Shown here: positions 32,301-38,958 of the stretch, in pieces
How positions within the stretch are numbered: the first letter of the stretch is position 1
Layout: each line of letters opens with the position of its first letter
DNA from: JBCCDY01 sp039030555
GTDB lineage: Bacteria; Bacteroidota; Bacteroidia; Cytophagales; Cyclobacteriaceae
Assembly: GCA_039030555.1 (NCBI GenBank)
Contig: JBCCDY010000002.1
Coordinates: 248,001 to 312,000 of the forward strand
Length of the DNA: 64,000 nucleotides
Reading direction: 5' to 3'
Made by a program: the position numbers and the translations under genes
The notes under the pieces: model-generated
The model's database searches: none
The model's input: the letters and a program-made list of their open reading frames with translations, nothing else
What the model was told of the DNA's origin: nothing

Positions 32301-32347
32301 ATGGTGAGGCCTTTACGAAACTCGGAGACGTTACGTTGATATGGTAG
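17351..32347 (+). CDS. Giant multi-domain surface protein (4998 residues) with T9SS type B sorting domain
   Basis: Signal peptide 1-28 (NVKA-QC). Residues ~29-330 form an N-terminal region shared with the 1667-residue protein at 33933 and include a PKD-like DYGDGSAND. Residues ~330-1447 hold diverse Ig/PKD-like domains. Residues 1448-4340 are 27 tandem ~100-115-residue modules, each opening with a P-x-P linker (VEPTP, LPEPV) and each with one Cys after the first strand (ICNG, VCSG) and one near the end (GCPDG, NCVG). A different domain (~4341-4430) and PKD domains follow (FDWGDG, WDFGDG, WNFGDG, WDFGDG, residues ~4460-4840). The C-terminal ~108 residues (IPNAFTPDPSGPNGG, IFNKWGERIF, GWDG, GVYLYRI) are the gliding-motility-associated type B signal for T9SS export. 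Acidic and poor in Lys. Likely a long adhesin or filament displayed via the adjacent PorP/SprF protein; the adhesive role is inference. Confidence 0.93.
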   Translation: MKRFFLCYYRFPTFLLILIFFGILNVKAQCPTVTGGNSGINAIRFCAPAEYEFDYNVSFSPGSVPAGTNIQFTIDYGDGSANDVFNFVADGITNTFAPPTFTHTFPLNDDCSYIVDFDATFNGFLCTGLAEQIQVASSFNTDNENGGDVRIEVDQPASTNIDGDAATVAIFEICEGDDIAVFFEDLTDYNCNPTADPSALSNDFIRWTQFVYNTGGGNLIPSLSVDGVPVTNAAGNTIPGFADYEDTRGVLQLDPAVVPGDPRRRQTLQMTANGGFGPNDPVAGDQFEITLRYWNTCNPYDNNIFDGLPPVDIVNGDNPPIEETAIILIIDAPPPAVPVDLEICFGDNVPNFRVTNASVAGSTEILWYDGDPLAGGNQLMNPNGMNNRFFPSGSFPGGGVDNTVPGDYTLFVTYTIGGTGNCESEPVAVTNTVRNDLPTPTRNLPTPGVELCEGDNGVIVSINETPGTNPFGGDFDFQWTLPAGVTAASPLIGQSITVNIDEGTTGNLDFEVASRYNIPDFNGNQCDENLTISVPVNPRPTATVAGGGAVCAGGAVPAPDIIWTFTGNPPFDFIIDRPNPFPDVVINNHPDLTFTLSGQVGLGNYELTSLIDDNGCSGINLGGPNTVTLGGTPPNFAGYTVAAPVCDDGSGITPPALSIEITGASGGDAFDLQIIIDGGAPQFRTGISNGAGFITLTLDYIADLGGAPGTFPVELVQIVDASGCATDVNLSQDIIVNPVPTEPAAVLTPVIACTPDLGTTTLDVTISEPNVTVDWYPTATGVVTVPGGIGTLSLNPPSTGVFFAEARNTITGCVSNIRIPIEFIEDREPTIVNAGTVPVSCDPDFVLGASPVDNGGRGAWSVNGILYQENFSNSPAGTLPNGSMQDNDFYGWTVDVSDPDVDISDPNDRFEVFNEAFSIRDVDGEGIWFSSPIDITGVTDILFQMSVNANGLPLEAADFLQVNFSVDAGPESPIIPVLTATDFNTPINISEVINVAGASLQIIIRGDVNANAEEILFDNILVRDNSSTLSFSDPNDPTATLFGVPDGTTQTLTWNVTSEFGVCPAQTDNVTIIRNPLPEVIDPMSVFCEDSFGGGQHLITAADSTAIGSAIIGAAAAADRVVQYFDDPARGPGDEILNLTTETVSDGAVIFTRVTSLDVTPNCSDTSRISFTVNPQPVAISQSIEFCEDIQGGGIATGIDLTLNDAAVSDNQADRTVEWYTDLGRTTLVPDATNASATDGLIFFPRVINDLTTCFNDLAQVDITINPIPPDVALNGPDIQCVGNTLEAYALPGPFPMGTTFIWDIPADFVVESGGDINSENAILSFPVAVTDTIFVTRISPEGCVGNQDTLIVQVTAIPPTATIMPPAGFICAGDISVRFFVSPVSGTQYTWDVSNIPGASIDNLSGIGQSQIDINFGSVGGDLIVTPQNVLNLTCQGDPDTLTVVVNPNPILDPNLNATECSDVASGLILSSSPASPVVADRFNITAINVEPGLVENPGNAVLQSSTFPITNVNDLFISGDSFTNLTSGEQEVIYTVVPFVSATGCFGAPQNVTFTVQPEPILNALLDDEVCSDEEIGLQLAVAPSSPPASAWRILGVTVPAGLIANPGNVTGFPFDTPNGDTLMTDSYTNLTNAQLTVEYRVEPISTNNCVGTPSLPINIVINPEPVIAPIAAADRIYCSDEPLSNVILTTAGTGSIIADPNEYIFAEIITNGLTPSAGAPNIGGGQDFNTISFDAWTNETNATVQVIYRVIPLSPVTAIGRCAGDTVDIVVDILPEPVLDITSIAPVCSQDPINVTLASTAASAPSASFSIIDIRGNGLVADAGNINVASLPLTGQLPNAIENEIWINTTNASVFVEYDVVPVSADNCVGSLETIQILIQPEPVLDQGPFPSVCSGDDINVTLDVLGSSVNAAQFNIISVIPNVDLTDETIIGNTSAPQTGVSDTEIETDQWTNRTNGQRSVIYEIQPISALGCEGAILPLEVFIDPQPVGQDSLLSICSGEMLNIDLQGIVNLNNGLVSNFIWSAASEPSVSGESLTNQTTSVIDNTLTNITNSDITVNYTVIPADNSLNCQGDPFTVSVTVFPEPRASNTTFSPPICSDDQLSIDLQTVLNASGINTIASTFEWIATDNPNVTGESLTTQTTSVIDDQITNVTNLAFIQVLYEVTPTSIANGCEGNPFTVTVQILPEPQFNNTTLLPVCSDEPLNHVLDVVSGSEPAASFNIISVSNPAGLPGPTVTLGPGQSQTAILNDAWTNLSSVQESIFYEISPSSFDGCVGDTLFLEVPVAPEPVGMDDFNILNCSGIALNYDIQTQNIDALGNGLPSTFVYTVNSTDPANVPPAPNRAISSTDPITDLYTNTADTVVTVTYTIIPTTNTGSICEGDAFDVSFQIEPNPSVMLVNNDLVVCDGGNIDIEINSPTISSDNATKLRYDLVVTSSDIAATGGTAFADLSDQMFNGVINGTLTNSSGDFIEVTFTVTPLLNTCPDGVPQSTIVRVEPTPQALLTNNDPIICNEGNVDIDIESIVNTTNDATNLRYDIAVTSIDPGATGGTAFINLTDQPFDGLINGTLTNSSADFIEVTFEITPTLENGCLDGPIVSETVRVEPTPQANLVNNTPIVCNGGVANIDVQSLVNSTNNAANLRYSVAVSSTDPGATAGTAFIPLSNQIFDGVITGTLTNSSNSVVDVTFDVTPILSGCPTGPVVSETIQVEPIPRATLINNTPIVCNGDGINIEVQSLVTTTDDVTNLRYDVAVSSSNPADIGGSAFTPLTDQIFNGFITGDLTNSSNDVIDVTFTITPRLINGCPDGPAEVTVIQVEPTPEVSLTNNAPVICNGGMVDIDVSSLVNTTDDASNLRYNVSVTSSDPVSTTGSAFTNLNNQILDGTITGTLENSSNDFIDVTFTVTPILSPGCANGTPQITVVQVEPTPESNLINNSPVICNGDNVDIQIESEVNTTDDASNLRYSISVTSDNLAATGGGAFQALNNQIFDGAITDILTNSSDQDIEVTFTITPMLNGCPSGTPDVETVIVEPTPEINVIQNGLATICNNGSVDFTINSPTVPNNPGNLRWSVNVSSSDPANTAGTASASLTNQTFTSGTANFFGDLINNSDEDIQVTYEFTPQLTSSVGNVCPDGLISTFVITVEPTPEIVANLVSPMTICSGDLVQIDIDNDIIPSNPGNLSLNVVTTSPNFAQLSGAGIVNVSGLALPTGTNTFVNGIVNNLSDEDITITYEFTPTLSGCPDGITETVQVIVEPVPQIDIVRNNPELICNGDDVNIRFTSPSIPSVPTDLTFDIDVSSTDDANLGGAASIDQTGLTFPFDLIADLTNASDDFITVTFRGIPQLNGCPSGPFEEVTVIVEPTPSAIITLNSPPDICGGETVSIDVTTNTVPEDVNDLSFNLEVIPDNPGLSGTASIGRMDEPFPLINFNGTLINQNPSGDDILVTFRVTPLLNNCPDGVPVEVTVNVQFVPIVQGGQTAVVCSGEPINYEILLTPPNSPAGTVFNWPAPTLSDGSSQGTAGVDVVADPAGTLHITDAIINTSSAPITATYNVTPRGPAPTNCVGVTETIVVTILPEPVIDPNLDNTVCSGETSGISLNTNGTSANANEFRLESINVDAGLVPGGTNINPATLPLTGTSATIRNLVLGESFRNLELTDLTVEYTVVPISAQMCEGNAETIVLTIEPQPSIDPTISPVPVCSGEPLNLMLGEDPGNSIIIDSVLIVDIDFPFPQIQPFPGNNFAGEVIGLDSLLNDRFLNTTSSTVSVTYTLIPIAGPNSCRGDEIDIIIDINQAPELADNLDNTVCSDDVSGITFITTGTSEPAVEYFVDNIIVPAALTPAAGNFDFITSSPTADVNAIQNDSYTNNSNTFQTVQYFVRPNSAAGCDGPLEIIELTVEPVPIVDPSVITAQTVCGSDPLGGGTNTTNIPLSSPTVTSSGDQTNNISYNILAVPSSPLVAGFIPFQSNLPESHIIAETLVNNSNTVQTVTFTVTPQASGAAGGTGCPGVPYVIVVTVEPRPQLAANLATICSGDAVNLLLAPPLPTTTTGGVDNIEYIIDGVTGDVGNITGISPLGTSFNANTDLTDVLSLNAGINSRQTIIYEFRPRILGSTCDGLPSFVTVNVDPIPVLTTATVDSDGMINDGRICSSSFITIELTSTTDASTTTFYTWTSTSGPNVVGATDQATPIPVPFIFQSLTNTGTSPETVEYTITPQIISTQTNNCTGPPVTVTVTVDPVPDVIFIDGVDTVGTQVIRRCSGDPVGIELEGRVANTNFDWVAIEGSTNVDTGTGVNGDVINTVFTNTSTTSRTIVYSATPTGPGDTQCAGFANSFVVIVSPEVSGTIAMDEQICIGTTTFLNFQFTGTPPFEFVYTDGTSNFTVNGAISPALLGVTPSSTTTYELLSVTDFNNCSVPVTGEQATITVVDLFADLNMLTPNESCDPFTAQFEFDQRQDVTYTFDWGDGQTETFRATSTNSNQLITHPFENLSAFVDASFMVTLTVTQPELVSPAFCSVTADTVITVFNDIIVEVTPASTEICGGETIILESLTRGQTEESWSIRDAGDTNIPAPFATTAFADITLENQSADTLFFEIVYQARDALSNCSEQQIIPVTVFPEIVVDFTVDPLRQTFPDLTFNIQNNTRDRNSFAHFWDFGDGTTSNDPNITSHTYETFGTYDITLRVENAICFDEQTIQVIVDPSTPIAAFSSDTLGCSGQTIFNFVTDGLTMGVDDQSEFAWNFGDGVGTSFLRNPSYTYQEPGQFLVTLTVTNSAGRSDIANALITVALTPTASFVYAPIVALLEADPDNPGEQISEIVRFNNQSIGGTDFTWDFGDGNTANEENTTHQYSNPGLFDVSLLVSNVVTEDFSCTDDLTITDAVLVRSGGSIEIPNAFTPDPSGPNGGRVAGGANAGDAAGELENNFVFLPRFTGAVQFQMEIFNKWGERIFISNDQTLGWDGFIRGQRAEQGVYLYRISVIFVNGEAFTKLGDVTLIW
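21692..24532 (+). repeat. Protein-level tandem modules, block A (nine modules)
   Basis: Nine consecutive ~100-112-residue modules (protein residues 1448-2394) beginning with NPNPILDP, QPEPILNA, NPEPVIAP, LPEPVLDI, QPEPVLDQ, DPQPVGQD, FPEPRASN, LPEPQFNN and APEPVGMD. Each has a CS(D/G/Q) motif near position 15 and a second Cys near the end. They are diverged in sequence but regular in spacing. Confidence 0.85.
24533..27763 (+). repeat. Protein-level tandem modules, block B (ten modules, the most similar set)
   Basis: Ten modules start at 24533, 24851, 25172, 25490, 25811, 26132, 26450, 26792, 27122 and 27440; most are 318 or 321 bases long. Consensus elements: VEPTP, NNxPxICNG, VNTTDDASNLRY, TSSDP, AFxxLxNQ, GxITGTLTNSS, VTFxxTP and NGCPDG. 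Modules 2-6 are also close at DNA level, for example ACTGATGATG followed by AACCTTCGTTA in modules 4 and 5, which points to recent duplication. Confidence 0.9.
27764..30370 (+). repeat. Protein-level tandem modules, block C (eight modules)
   Basis: Eight further two-cysteine modules (protein residues 3472-4340) opening with VQFVP, LPEPV, EPQPS, NQAPE, EPVPI, EPRPQ, DPIPV and DPVPD. They resemble block A more than block B, so block B looks like an expansion inserted inside an older A/C array. Confidence 0.82.
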
Positions 32348-32372
32348 AAATGAGTATCTTAGGTTTATAGTC

Positions 32373-33398
32373 ATGAGGGTATTTTTTTATTTAACACTCA
32401 TTTTTCAATTACTGACGTGTTCGATTTCTCTCGGGCAGGACGCTTTATTTACTCAGTTTAATCAATCCCCTCTTTTTTTGAATCCTGCGTATGCAGGGAC
32501 TTCTCCTCAGCAAAGGGTTTCTTTGATTTCCCGATTGCAATGGCCGAATCTCCCTAATGCCTGGACAACTACTGTCTTATCTTACGATTTCAATTACTAT
32601 CAACTGAATAGTGGTTTCGGAGCCTATTTATATCATGACGCTGCAGGTTCTCTTGGTTGGAGGCAAACAACGGTTAATTTGGTCTACAGTTATGCTATTA
32701 CCATTAATGACAGTTGGGTCTTGAGACCGGGGATAGGTTTTGGTTACGGAGTTCAGAACCTGGGAAATTTGGGTTCTTTTAATGGAACCGGTAGTGAGGT
32801 AAATCCGGGTCTTCCAAATGTAAACGTAAGTGGTAGCCGTGGATTCTTTGATTTCTCTTCTGGTATTTTACTTTACAATAAGAGTTTTTGGCTAGGGGCT
32901 TCTATATTTCATTTTAATGAGCCTAACGTAGCTTTTACCGATATTAATGTGGATAGGATAGATCAAAAGCTACATATCCATGGAGGATACAAATTTTCAC
33001 TTTACAACGGAACATTCAGAAGAGCTCGTGTGCCGCGACTTGCTCCATCCTTTTTATATAGATCGCAGGGAGCTTTTGATCAGCTGGATCTCGGTGTAAA
33101 CTTCGAGTACAACCCTATTCAACTTGGAGTATGGTATAGAGGGGTACCTATTTTTGATGGTATCCTTAACAATAGGAGTGAAGATGCTATTTCTTTTCTT
33201 GCAGGGATTAGATTTCAAAAACTGGAAGTAGGTTATAGTTACGATTTTACGGTTTCTTCCCTGGGGCCGAGTGCCGGAGGAGCCCATGAACTTTCTTTGG
33301 TTTATCAATTCGTATACAAGTCTGCGCCAAAGCCAAATAGGAAACCGATAGCTTGTCCGAGCTTTGCCAATTCTCTTTTAGACGAGTTTAAGTACTAA
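32373..33398 (+). CDS. PorP/SprF family type IX secretion outer-membrane protein (cassette 1)
   Basis: 341 residues. Signal peptide (1-21, SLG-Q) then the family opening DALFTQFNQSPLFLNPAYAG, the conserved SLISRLQWPNLPNAW, and SFLYRSQGAFDQLDLG and GVWYRGVPI in the second half. GYSYDFTVSSLG and GGAHELSLVYQF form the last strands of a ~14-stranded barrel; the short Cys-containing tail (ACPSF) is seen in many members. PorP/SprF-like proteins are encoded next to type B sorted proteins and are thought to anchor or complete their surface attachment. The gene begins 25 bases after the giant surface protein, so the two are one transcript. Its closest relative in this window is the protein at 38959. 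Confidence 0.93.
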   Translation: MRVFFYLTLIFQLLTCSISLGQDALFTQFNQSPLFLNPAYAGTSPQQRVSLISRLQWPNLPNAWTTTVLSYDFNYYQLNSGFGAYLYHDAAGSLGWRQTTVNLVYSYAITINDSWVLRPGIGFGYGVQNLGNLGSFNGTGSEVNPGLPNVNVSGSRGFFDFSSGILLYNKSFWLGASIFHFNEPNVAFTDINVDRIDQKLHIHGGYKFSLYNGTFRRARVPRLAPSFLYRSQGAFDQLDLGVNFEYNPIQLGVWYRGVPIFDGILNNRSEDAISFLAGIRFQKLEVGYSYDFTVSSLGPSAGGAHELSLVYQFVYKSAPKPNRKPIACPSFANSLLDEFKY

Positions 33399-33932
33399 TC
33401 TAACTTTTTAAGAAGGTGTTGACTTTGAGAAGTATAGGTTAACATGTCTCATTCAATTATTAGATAGAAGTTATACTGCCAAATATTATTCTTTGTCTAG
33501 TAATGTTGATCTTAGGTTCAATGCCATACGATTTAGAAGTATTTACCGACTAAGGGTTAGCGTATTCACCACTAAACTTAAAAGAAATTTTCAGGCTAAA
33601 TCTTCCGCTTAGGGCATTTTTGAATGACGTTAGTTTTGGTTTTAACTTGAAGCAATCGCGCACATTTTATATTCGCTGTAAAAGCTATACTCATGGTTTA
33701 AAACAAGTCTAAAATGTACGATACTCGCCTAATTCTCCTTTTAACAATAAGACTTTATGGGTAGCCTGACTTTGGCGACACAGCTTTTTCTATATTCCCC
33801 TAACCCCTTGATTAATAATAACTTATTTAAAAATAAGTAGAGGGGGAGCTCTATTTATGTGTGTCATGCTGATATAGAAAATATATGAATTGTTCAATTT
33901 TTATTGGAATAATTATATAAATAAAATATCAC
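33399..33932 (+). other. 534-base gene-free region between the two surface-protein cassettes
   Basis: No open frame longer than ~15 codons with a credible start was found. It contains TAGTTTTG at 33631-33638 (possible -7 element without a TTG partner) and a perfect 8-bp AT-rich inverted repeat ACTTATTT-AA-AAATAAGT at 33821-33838, flanked by C-rich and G-rich runs (ACCCC before, AGGGGG after) that could extend the structure. The promoter and leader of the second cassette presumably lie here. Confidence 0.5.
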
Positions 33933-36900
33933 ATGAGTTCAATAGATTTAAATACCAAATACGGTTTGCTGAAGCAGATTTCATTTGGTTTATTATTAAT
34001 TCTAGCCATTTGTATTTCTGGAAAAGCGGCAGGCCAATGTAATACGCTTAGACCGCAGATCAGTCTGGATTTTAACACAGATCAGGATTGTGCCCCGGTT
34101 GCAGTAACCAATTTTACGATTACCTATTTTTTCAATGTAGCACAAAACCCTGCTGATATTGAAATCCAGTTCGAATGGAATGATCCTTTGAATAGTTTTT
34201 CGTTTGCCAATATCGGTAATGGAGACTTGATACCAACTGTTGGAAATACCGTGTTTACAGCGACAGGATCATTTGTTTACAATGACAATAATGGCCAATG
34301 CGCTGTTATGCCCACGGCTTCGATTTTCATTAATGGAATCGAATGCCCTACCTCGGAAGAAACACAAACTGCATTCTTCTGGAGTACTGATGATATGGCT
34401 AATGCTATGTTGGCCATTGACCCCAACCCTTATGATGTTTGTTTCAATAATCCTATCACGAATGCCGTATTTACCGATAACTCTGAGTTTAACTGTAACA
34501 TAAATGTAGAACCTGACAATCCAAATGAATTAGCGAGGCACGTGCAGTTTGTTTATGGAACGAACCATAACCCGGCAGCCACGATTTTAGATTTAACTCT
34601 TTTGGACGGAGGAGTTGTAGGGCTAACGGATGGCACTGGAAATCTAGTGGCACCACAAACCAGAGGAACGGGGGTGGTCACAGTTACAGGGGCTTATTTT
34701 GGTCCGGTAGATGCAGTCCCATTTCCTGCAAACGCTCCTAATGCGGTTTCATTCCCTATGAACGCACCGGCAAGCCCTCTAAATGTTATTGGTAATCGCT
34801 TTGAAGTGAGCATGTTCAATTGGAATGCCTGTAATCCCTGGAACGGAGATCCTGTGAATCCGAACTATGAAGATGCAATTTTTGAAACCACAGAGATTGT
34901 GATTATTGACGCACCCGATGCAGATTTCGTTACACGAGAAAATAGCTTCACAGGGCCTTTAGCCAAAGATTTCTGTATTGGTGACGTTGTTTATTTTGAT
35001 AATCAAAGTGTTGGTAATGTAGACGAATACGAATGGACATTTTTCGATGGGGAGCTTTTGACAGATCCTGTTTTGGGAACAAGCAACCTGGCCCAACCCA
35101 CTTTCCAGTATGCAACCGGTGGAAGAAAATTGATTCAGTTATTGGTCAGAGACTTAGATGCACAAAGCTCTTGTGAATCCATTTTTCTGGATACTGTAAG
35201 CATTTCGCCGACGGCCATTGCATCCATCAGAATGGAAGATGCTATCGGTAATGTTTTGACCGCACCGACGTTCTGTCAAAACTTCGTGAACTCCCAAACT
35301 TTTGAGGTCAGATTTTTTGACAATACCAATCCAGCTGATATTAATGTAAACACAAGCTTCAGGTGGGAATTTTATGACGAAAACCAGGCTTTAATCGAGA
35401 GTTACCCTGGCGGTGCCGGGAATTTTTCAAATACGCAACTTGGCCCTTTTGATCGCCAGTTTGTAAATGCTGGAATTTACAATGCTATTTTGATCATCCA
35501 GGATGGAATTACAGCCTGTCCAACCATAGATACTGCCCAGGTCGCTGTTTTGAGCAATCCGATAGCTGATTTTGACTTCGACCCAACCACGTGTGAAGGT
35601 GAGGAAACTAATTTTACAGATTTATCTAATATTCCAACCGTTATCAATAATGATTCTATTGTTTTATGGGAGTGGGACTTTAGCTTTGATGGAGTAGTTT
35701 TTAATGTAGAACGATCTTTTTCGTCTGCTCCGGGAACATTTCAAGAATTCCTTGGCAATCCAGGCGGCCCCTCGTTATCTGGTAATTATGACATTGGTTT
35801 GAGGGTGACTACAGCGAACGGTTGTTTTCATGTTGAAACTAAAAATGTGGTTGTTGAAAACGTTCCCATCGCTGATTTTATACCCAATTCAATAGCCGCT
35901 GATTGTCCACCTTTAGCTGTAGACTTCGAAAACATAAGTCTCGGGTTGCAACCTTCAGGAGTCACCGTAGATCGATATGAGTGGTATGTTGATTTGGATG
36001 ATGGTAATGGTTTTGTAATCGATAGTATTCAGAATCCCACGGATCAATTCTTTTCAAGGGTATTCCTGAATGAAAAGCCAGTGGGAATAGACCATATTTA
36101 TCAGGTTTTTCTAAGATCAGTAGCTACGAATGGATGTGCAGCAGAAAGCGATACTGTAGAAGTACGTGTACTCTCTGCTCCTGAATCCGGATTTATTTCT
36201 GATTATAGTATTGGCAATCCGAATTGTTCACCAGTAACTGTGAATTTTGCGGCAGATCCATTTACGCAAAGCTTGAACCCTGATTCCATAGTTTGGACGA
36301 TTTCTTCATTTGGGAATCAGGTATATACAGAAACACAAGCATCCGGTAATCCGGATCTTGGAGAGTTAAGCTATGCCTTTACAAATGATTCTACTGTCGT
36401 CTTTCAATTCAACATAGAAATGGCTCCTTTCAGGAGTGATCTATGTATCGCTCCCTTTGAAGAAGCTATCAATATATTTCCGGTGCCACCTTCAGGATTT
36501 AGTATAATAGATACGGTTGAAAGTTGCACTCAAGTCACTTTCACTCTTCACGCAGATGATCCCAATCTAAGTGATTATCAATGGAACTTTTCCACTCTGC
36601 CCATCAATGCTTTTGGGAATAATGCAGAGATTTCGGTTACATTCAATCGGCCATTGGAAAGCCAGCCTGATGATAATCTACTTATTGAACTTAGGACAGT
36701 CAACTCCTTTAATTGCCCAAGCTCCATAAGCTCTTTGACGCAGACTATAGAAAATCAGGAACCAATACTGAACTTACAATTGGATTTATTGAGTGTTTCA
36801 GGAAATTGCCCTCCTTACATAGCAACTTTCGAGAATACAACAGTAGTACCCGCAGAATTAAGTCTAACGGAGTTCAGGTTTTTAGTAAGAGAAGGTGCTG

Positions 36901-38936
36901 GCCCTTTTGAGGAGCAAGCCATTGCTTCAGGAGATATTAATGGCGTTTTTACGTATGAATTCCCTGGTTCAGGGCAGTTTTTAACCATTCTTGAAGCAAC
37001 TACTCCACTCAACTGCCAAAGTACTTCCTCACCTCCAGATACCATTGAAGTATTTGACGCCTCACTGGCGCGTTTCGATATTTTTCAAACAGAGGGTTGT
37101 GCTCCTTTGAACACCGGTTTTCTTGAAAACTCGATCAATTCTATTTCCACAAACTGGACTATTCAAGATTTATCGACGAATACAATTCTATTGAATAATG
37201 TAGATACTTCGTTCAGTTCATTTGAGTTTCCCAATACCACCAATACGACAAAGACCTATGAGATAACACTTCAAACAGTTTCGGTGAATGGTTGTATAAG
37301 TGATTCGGCAAGGTTGGTCACTGTTTTTCCAGAGGCCGAGTCACTTTTCATACCTGCTTCCAATAATTCCTGTGAACCCTATATCATTGATTTTACAAAT
37401 GTTTCGAATAATCCTGTCGGGACTCAGTATGTATGGGATTGGGGAGACGGAACATTTACTTCAAGTAATTCAGACAGTATAGTTCATCAGTTCATTAACG
37501 AATCATTTTCAGCCACATTGGTCTATCCGGTAACTCTTACGACAACCACACCCGATGGGTGCATCGCTAGCTATACAGAGACTATTACTCTATTTCCTAG
37601 AGTTGACGCCCAAATATCTTCTGACATTGACTCAGGCTGTGCCCCCTTTAATGTATTGTTCAGCAATAGCTCTAGAGGTTCAGTACAAAATGAATGGATC
37701 ATCAGGGAATTGACTGATCCGGCAAGTGCTCCAAAGATTTTTTCATCGGGTTTTGCCCCGTCTTTCACATTTGAGAATGAGACTGATGAAACCAAAGAAT
37801 ATCAGATCATTTATACTGCTGCTAACTCTGGTGGATGCATAGACCGCGATACCTTGTCTATAGTAGCTTACCCTAATATCATCGCTTCATTTGAAGCAAC
37901 ACCTTTACAACAGGTACTACCGGATAGAACTGTCTTTGTTGAAAATACGACCAACTTTGCCGGATCATGGCAATACTCGTGGACTTTTGGAGATGAAAAT
38001 GGTACGGATGAAGCTTTTCCTGCCTCTCATGAATACGAAACCTTTGGTACTTATACCATTAGAATGAGGGCTTTCAGTGAACATTGTAGTTCCTTAGACT
38101 CACAAACCGTTATTATTTTCCCAATCGTACCTATGGTAGACTTTGTTGGTGCACCACTGGAAGGTTGTGCGCCATTAGAAGTTCAATTTGAGAATTTAAC
38201 TCGTTTTGCTGACCCTGATACTTACGAATGGGATTTTGGAGACGGCCAGGGCCGTTCCACTGCCGAAAATCCTTCATACATCTATAATCGACCAGGTAGC
38301 TATACCGTATCACTTAAAGCGTCCAATGAACTGGGCTTATTCGATTCTTTAGTCAGACAAAATTATGTGGTTGTAGAAGCCCAACCTTCAGCTCGATTCG
38401 ATGTAGAGCCCGACTTACTTTTCCTTCCGGATGATGTGCTTTTTACCTCCAATGGAAGTTTTGGAGCTACTTCCTATTTATGGGATTTTGGAGATAGAAC
38501 CACTTCAACCGATTTTCAGCCTGAACACCAATACCTGGAAGAGGGAACGTACTTGATCTCATTAACAGCATTTACGGATTTTGGATGTGCTGATACGGCT
38601 TTCCTAAACAGACCTGTAATGGTAAGTAGTACCGGAAGGGTTAGTGTTCCAAATGCGTTTTCGCCAAGTCTAACCGGCCCTAATGGTGGAGTGGTCAATG
38701 ATCTCGATCAAAATGATGTTTTTCTTCCAATCACAGAGGGTGTTGTGGGTTTCAACATGCTGATCTTTAATAAGTGGGGTGAACTACTCTTTGAAACAAA
38801 CAATAAGGAAATAGGCTGGGATGGTTATGTCGATGGTGTACTTTCTCCTCCGGATGTATATGTCTATAGACTAAAACTCACCTTCTCGGACAGTCAGGAA
38901 GTGGAGCGCTTAGGCGACTTAACCCTCATTCGATAA
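33933..38936 (+). CDS. Large PKD-domain surface protein (1667 residues) with T9SS type B sorting domain
   Basis: Signal peptide (~1-35, KAAG-QC). Residues ~36-325 align in pattern with the N-terminus of the giant protein: HVQFVYGTNHNP against WTQFVYNTGGGN, FNWNACNPWNG against RYWNTCNPYDN, IVIIDAPDAD against LIIDAPPPA. A series of diverged PKD/Ig-like domains follows (FLDTVSISPTA and SNPIADFDFDP boundaries, each ending near a Cys), then clear PKD motifs WDWGDG (~1166), WTFGDE (~1348), WDFGDG (~1431) and WDFGDR (~1515). The last ~100 residues (VPNAFSPSLTGPNGG, IFNKWGELLF, GWDGYVDG, DVYVYRLKL) are the type B T9SS sorting domain. It lacks the 27-module array of its larger relative. A surface adhesin or matrix protein is likely; the ligand is unknown. 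Confidence 0.92.
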   Translation: MSSIDLNTKYGLLKQISFGLLLILAICISGKAAGQCNTLRPQISLDFNTDQDCAPVAVTNFTITYFFNVAQNPADIEIQFEWNDPLNSFSFANIGNGDLIPTVGNTVFTATGSFVYNDNNGQCAVMPTASIFINGIECPTSEETQTAFFWSTDDMANAMLAIDPNPYDVCFNNPITNAVFTDNSEFNCNINVEPDNPNELARHVQFVYGTNHNPAATILDLTLLDGGVVGLTDGTGNLVAPQTRGTGVVTVTGAYFGPVDAVPFPANAPNAVSFPMNAPASPLNVIGNRFEVSMFNWNACNPWNGDPVNPNYEDAIFETTEIVIIDAPDADFVTRENSFTGPLAKDFCIGDVVYFDNQSVGNVDEYEWTFFDGELLTDPVLGTSNLAQPTFQYATGGRKLIQLLVRDLDAQSSCESIFLDTVSISPTAIASIRMEDAIGNVLTAPTFCQNFVNSQTFEVRFFDNTNPADINVNTSFRWEFYDENQALIESYPGGAGNFSNTQLGPFDRQFVNAGIYNAILIIQDGITACPTIDTAQVAVLSNPIADFDFDPTTCEGEETNFTDLSNIPTVINNDSIVLWEWDFSFDGVVFNVERSFSSAPGTFQEFLGNPGGPSLSGNYDIGLRVTTANGCFHVETKNVVVENVPIADFIPNSIAADCPPLAVDFENISLGLQPSGVTVDRYEWYVDLDDGNGFVIDSIQNPTDQFFSRVFLNEKPVGIDHIYQVFLRSVATNGCAAESDTVEVRVLSAPESGFISDYSIGNPNCSPVTVNFAADPFTQSLNPDSIVWTISSFGNQVYTETQASGNPDLGELSYAFTNDSTVVFQFNIEMAPFRSDLCIAPFEEAINIFPVPPSGFSIIDTVESCTQVTFTLHADDPNLSDYQWNFSTLPINAFGNNAEISVTFNRPLESQPDDNLLIELRTVNSFNCPSSISSLTQTIENQEPILNLQLDLLSVSGNCPPYIATFENTTVVPAELSLTEFRFLVREGAGPFEEQAIASGDINGVFTYEFPGSGQFLTILEATTPLNCQSTSSPPDTIEVFDASLARFDIFQTEGCAPLNTGFLENSINSISTNWTIQDLSTNTILLNNVDTSFSSFEFPNTTNTTKTYEITLQTVSVNGCISDSARLVTVFPEAESLFIPASNNSCEPYIIDFTNVSNNPVGTQYVWDWGDGTFTSSNSDSIVHQFINESFSATLVYPVTLTTTTPDGCIASYTETITLFPRVDAQISSDIDSGCAPFNVLFSNSSRGSVQNEWIIRELTDPASAPKIFSSGFAPSFTFENETDETKEYQIIYTAANSGGCIDRDTLSIVAYPNIIASFEATPLQQVLPDRTVFVENTTNFAGSWQYSWTFGDENGTDEAFPASHEYETFGTYTIRMRAFSEHCSSLDSQTVIIFPIVPMVDFVGAPLEGCAPLEVQFENLTRFADPDTYEWDFGDGQGRSTAENPSYIYNRPGSYTVSLKASNELGLFDSLVRQNYVVVEAQPSARFDVEPDLLFLPDDVLFTSNGSFGATSYLWDFGDRTTSTDFQPEHQYLEEGTYLISLTAFTDFGCADTAFLNRPVMVSSTGRVSVPNAFSPSLTGPNGGVVNDLDQNDVFLPITEGVVGFNMLIFNKWGELLFETNNKEIGWDGYVDGVLSPPDVYVYRLKLTFSDSQEVERLGDLTLIR

Positions 38937-38958
38937 CCCTCCAAAAAATTAATCTGTC

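Noticed and set aside
17351..32347. A 15-kb gene as a nonribosomal peptide or polyketide synthase
   Set aside because: There are no carrier, condensation, adenylation or ketosynthase motifs; the protein has a signal peptide, beta modules, PKD motifs and a T9SS sorting domain.
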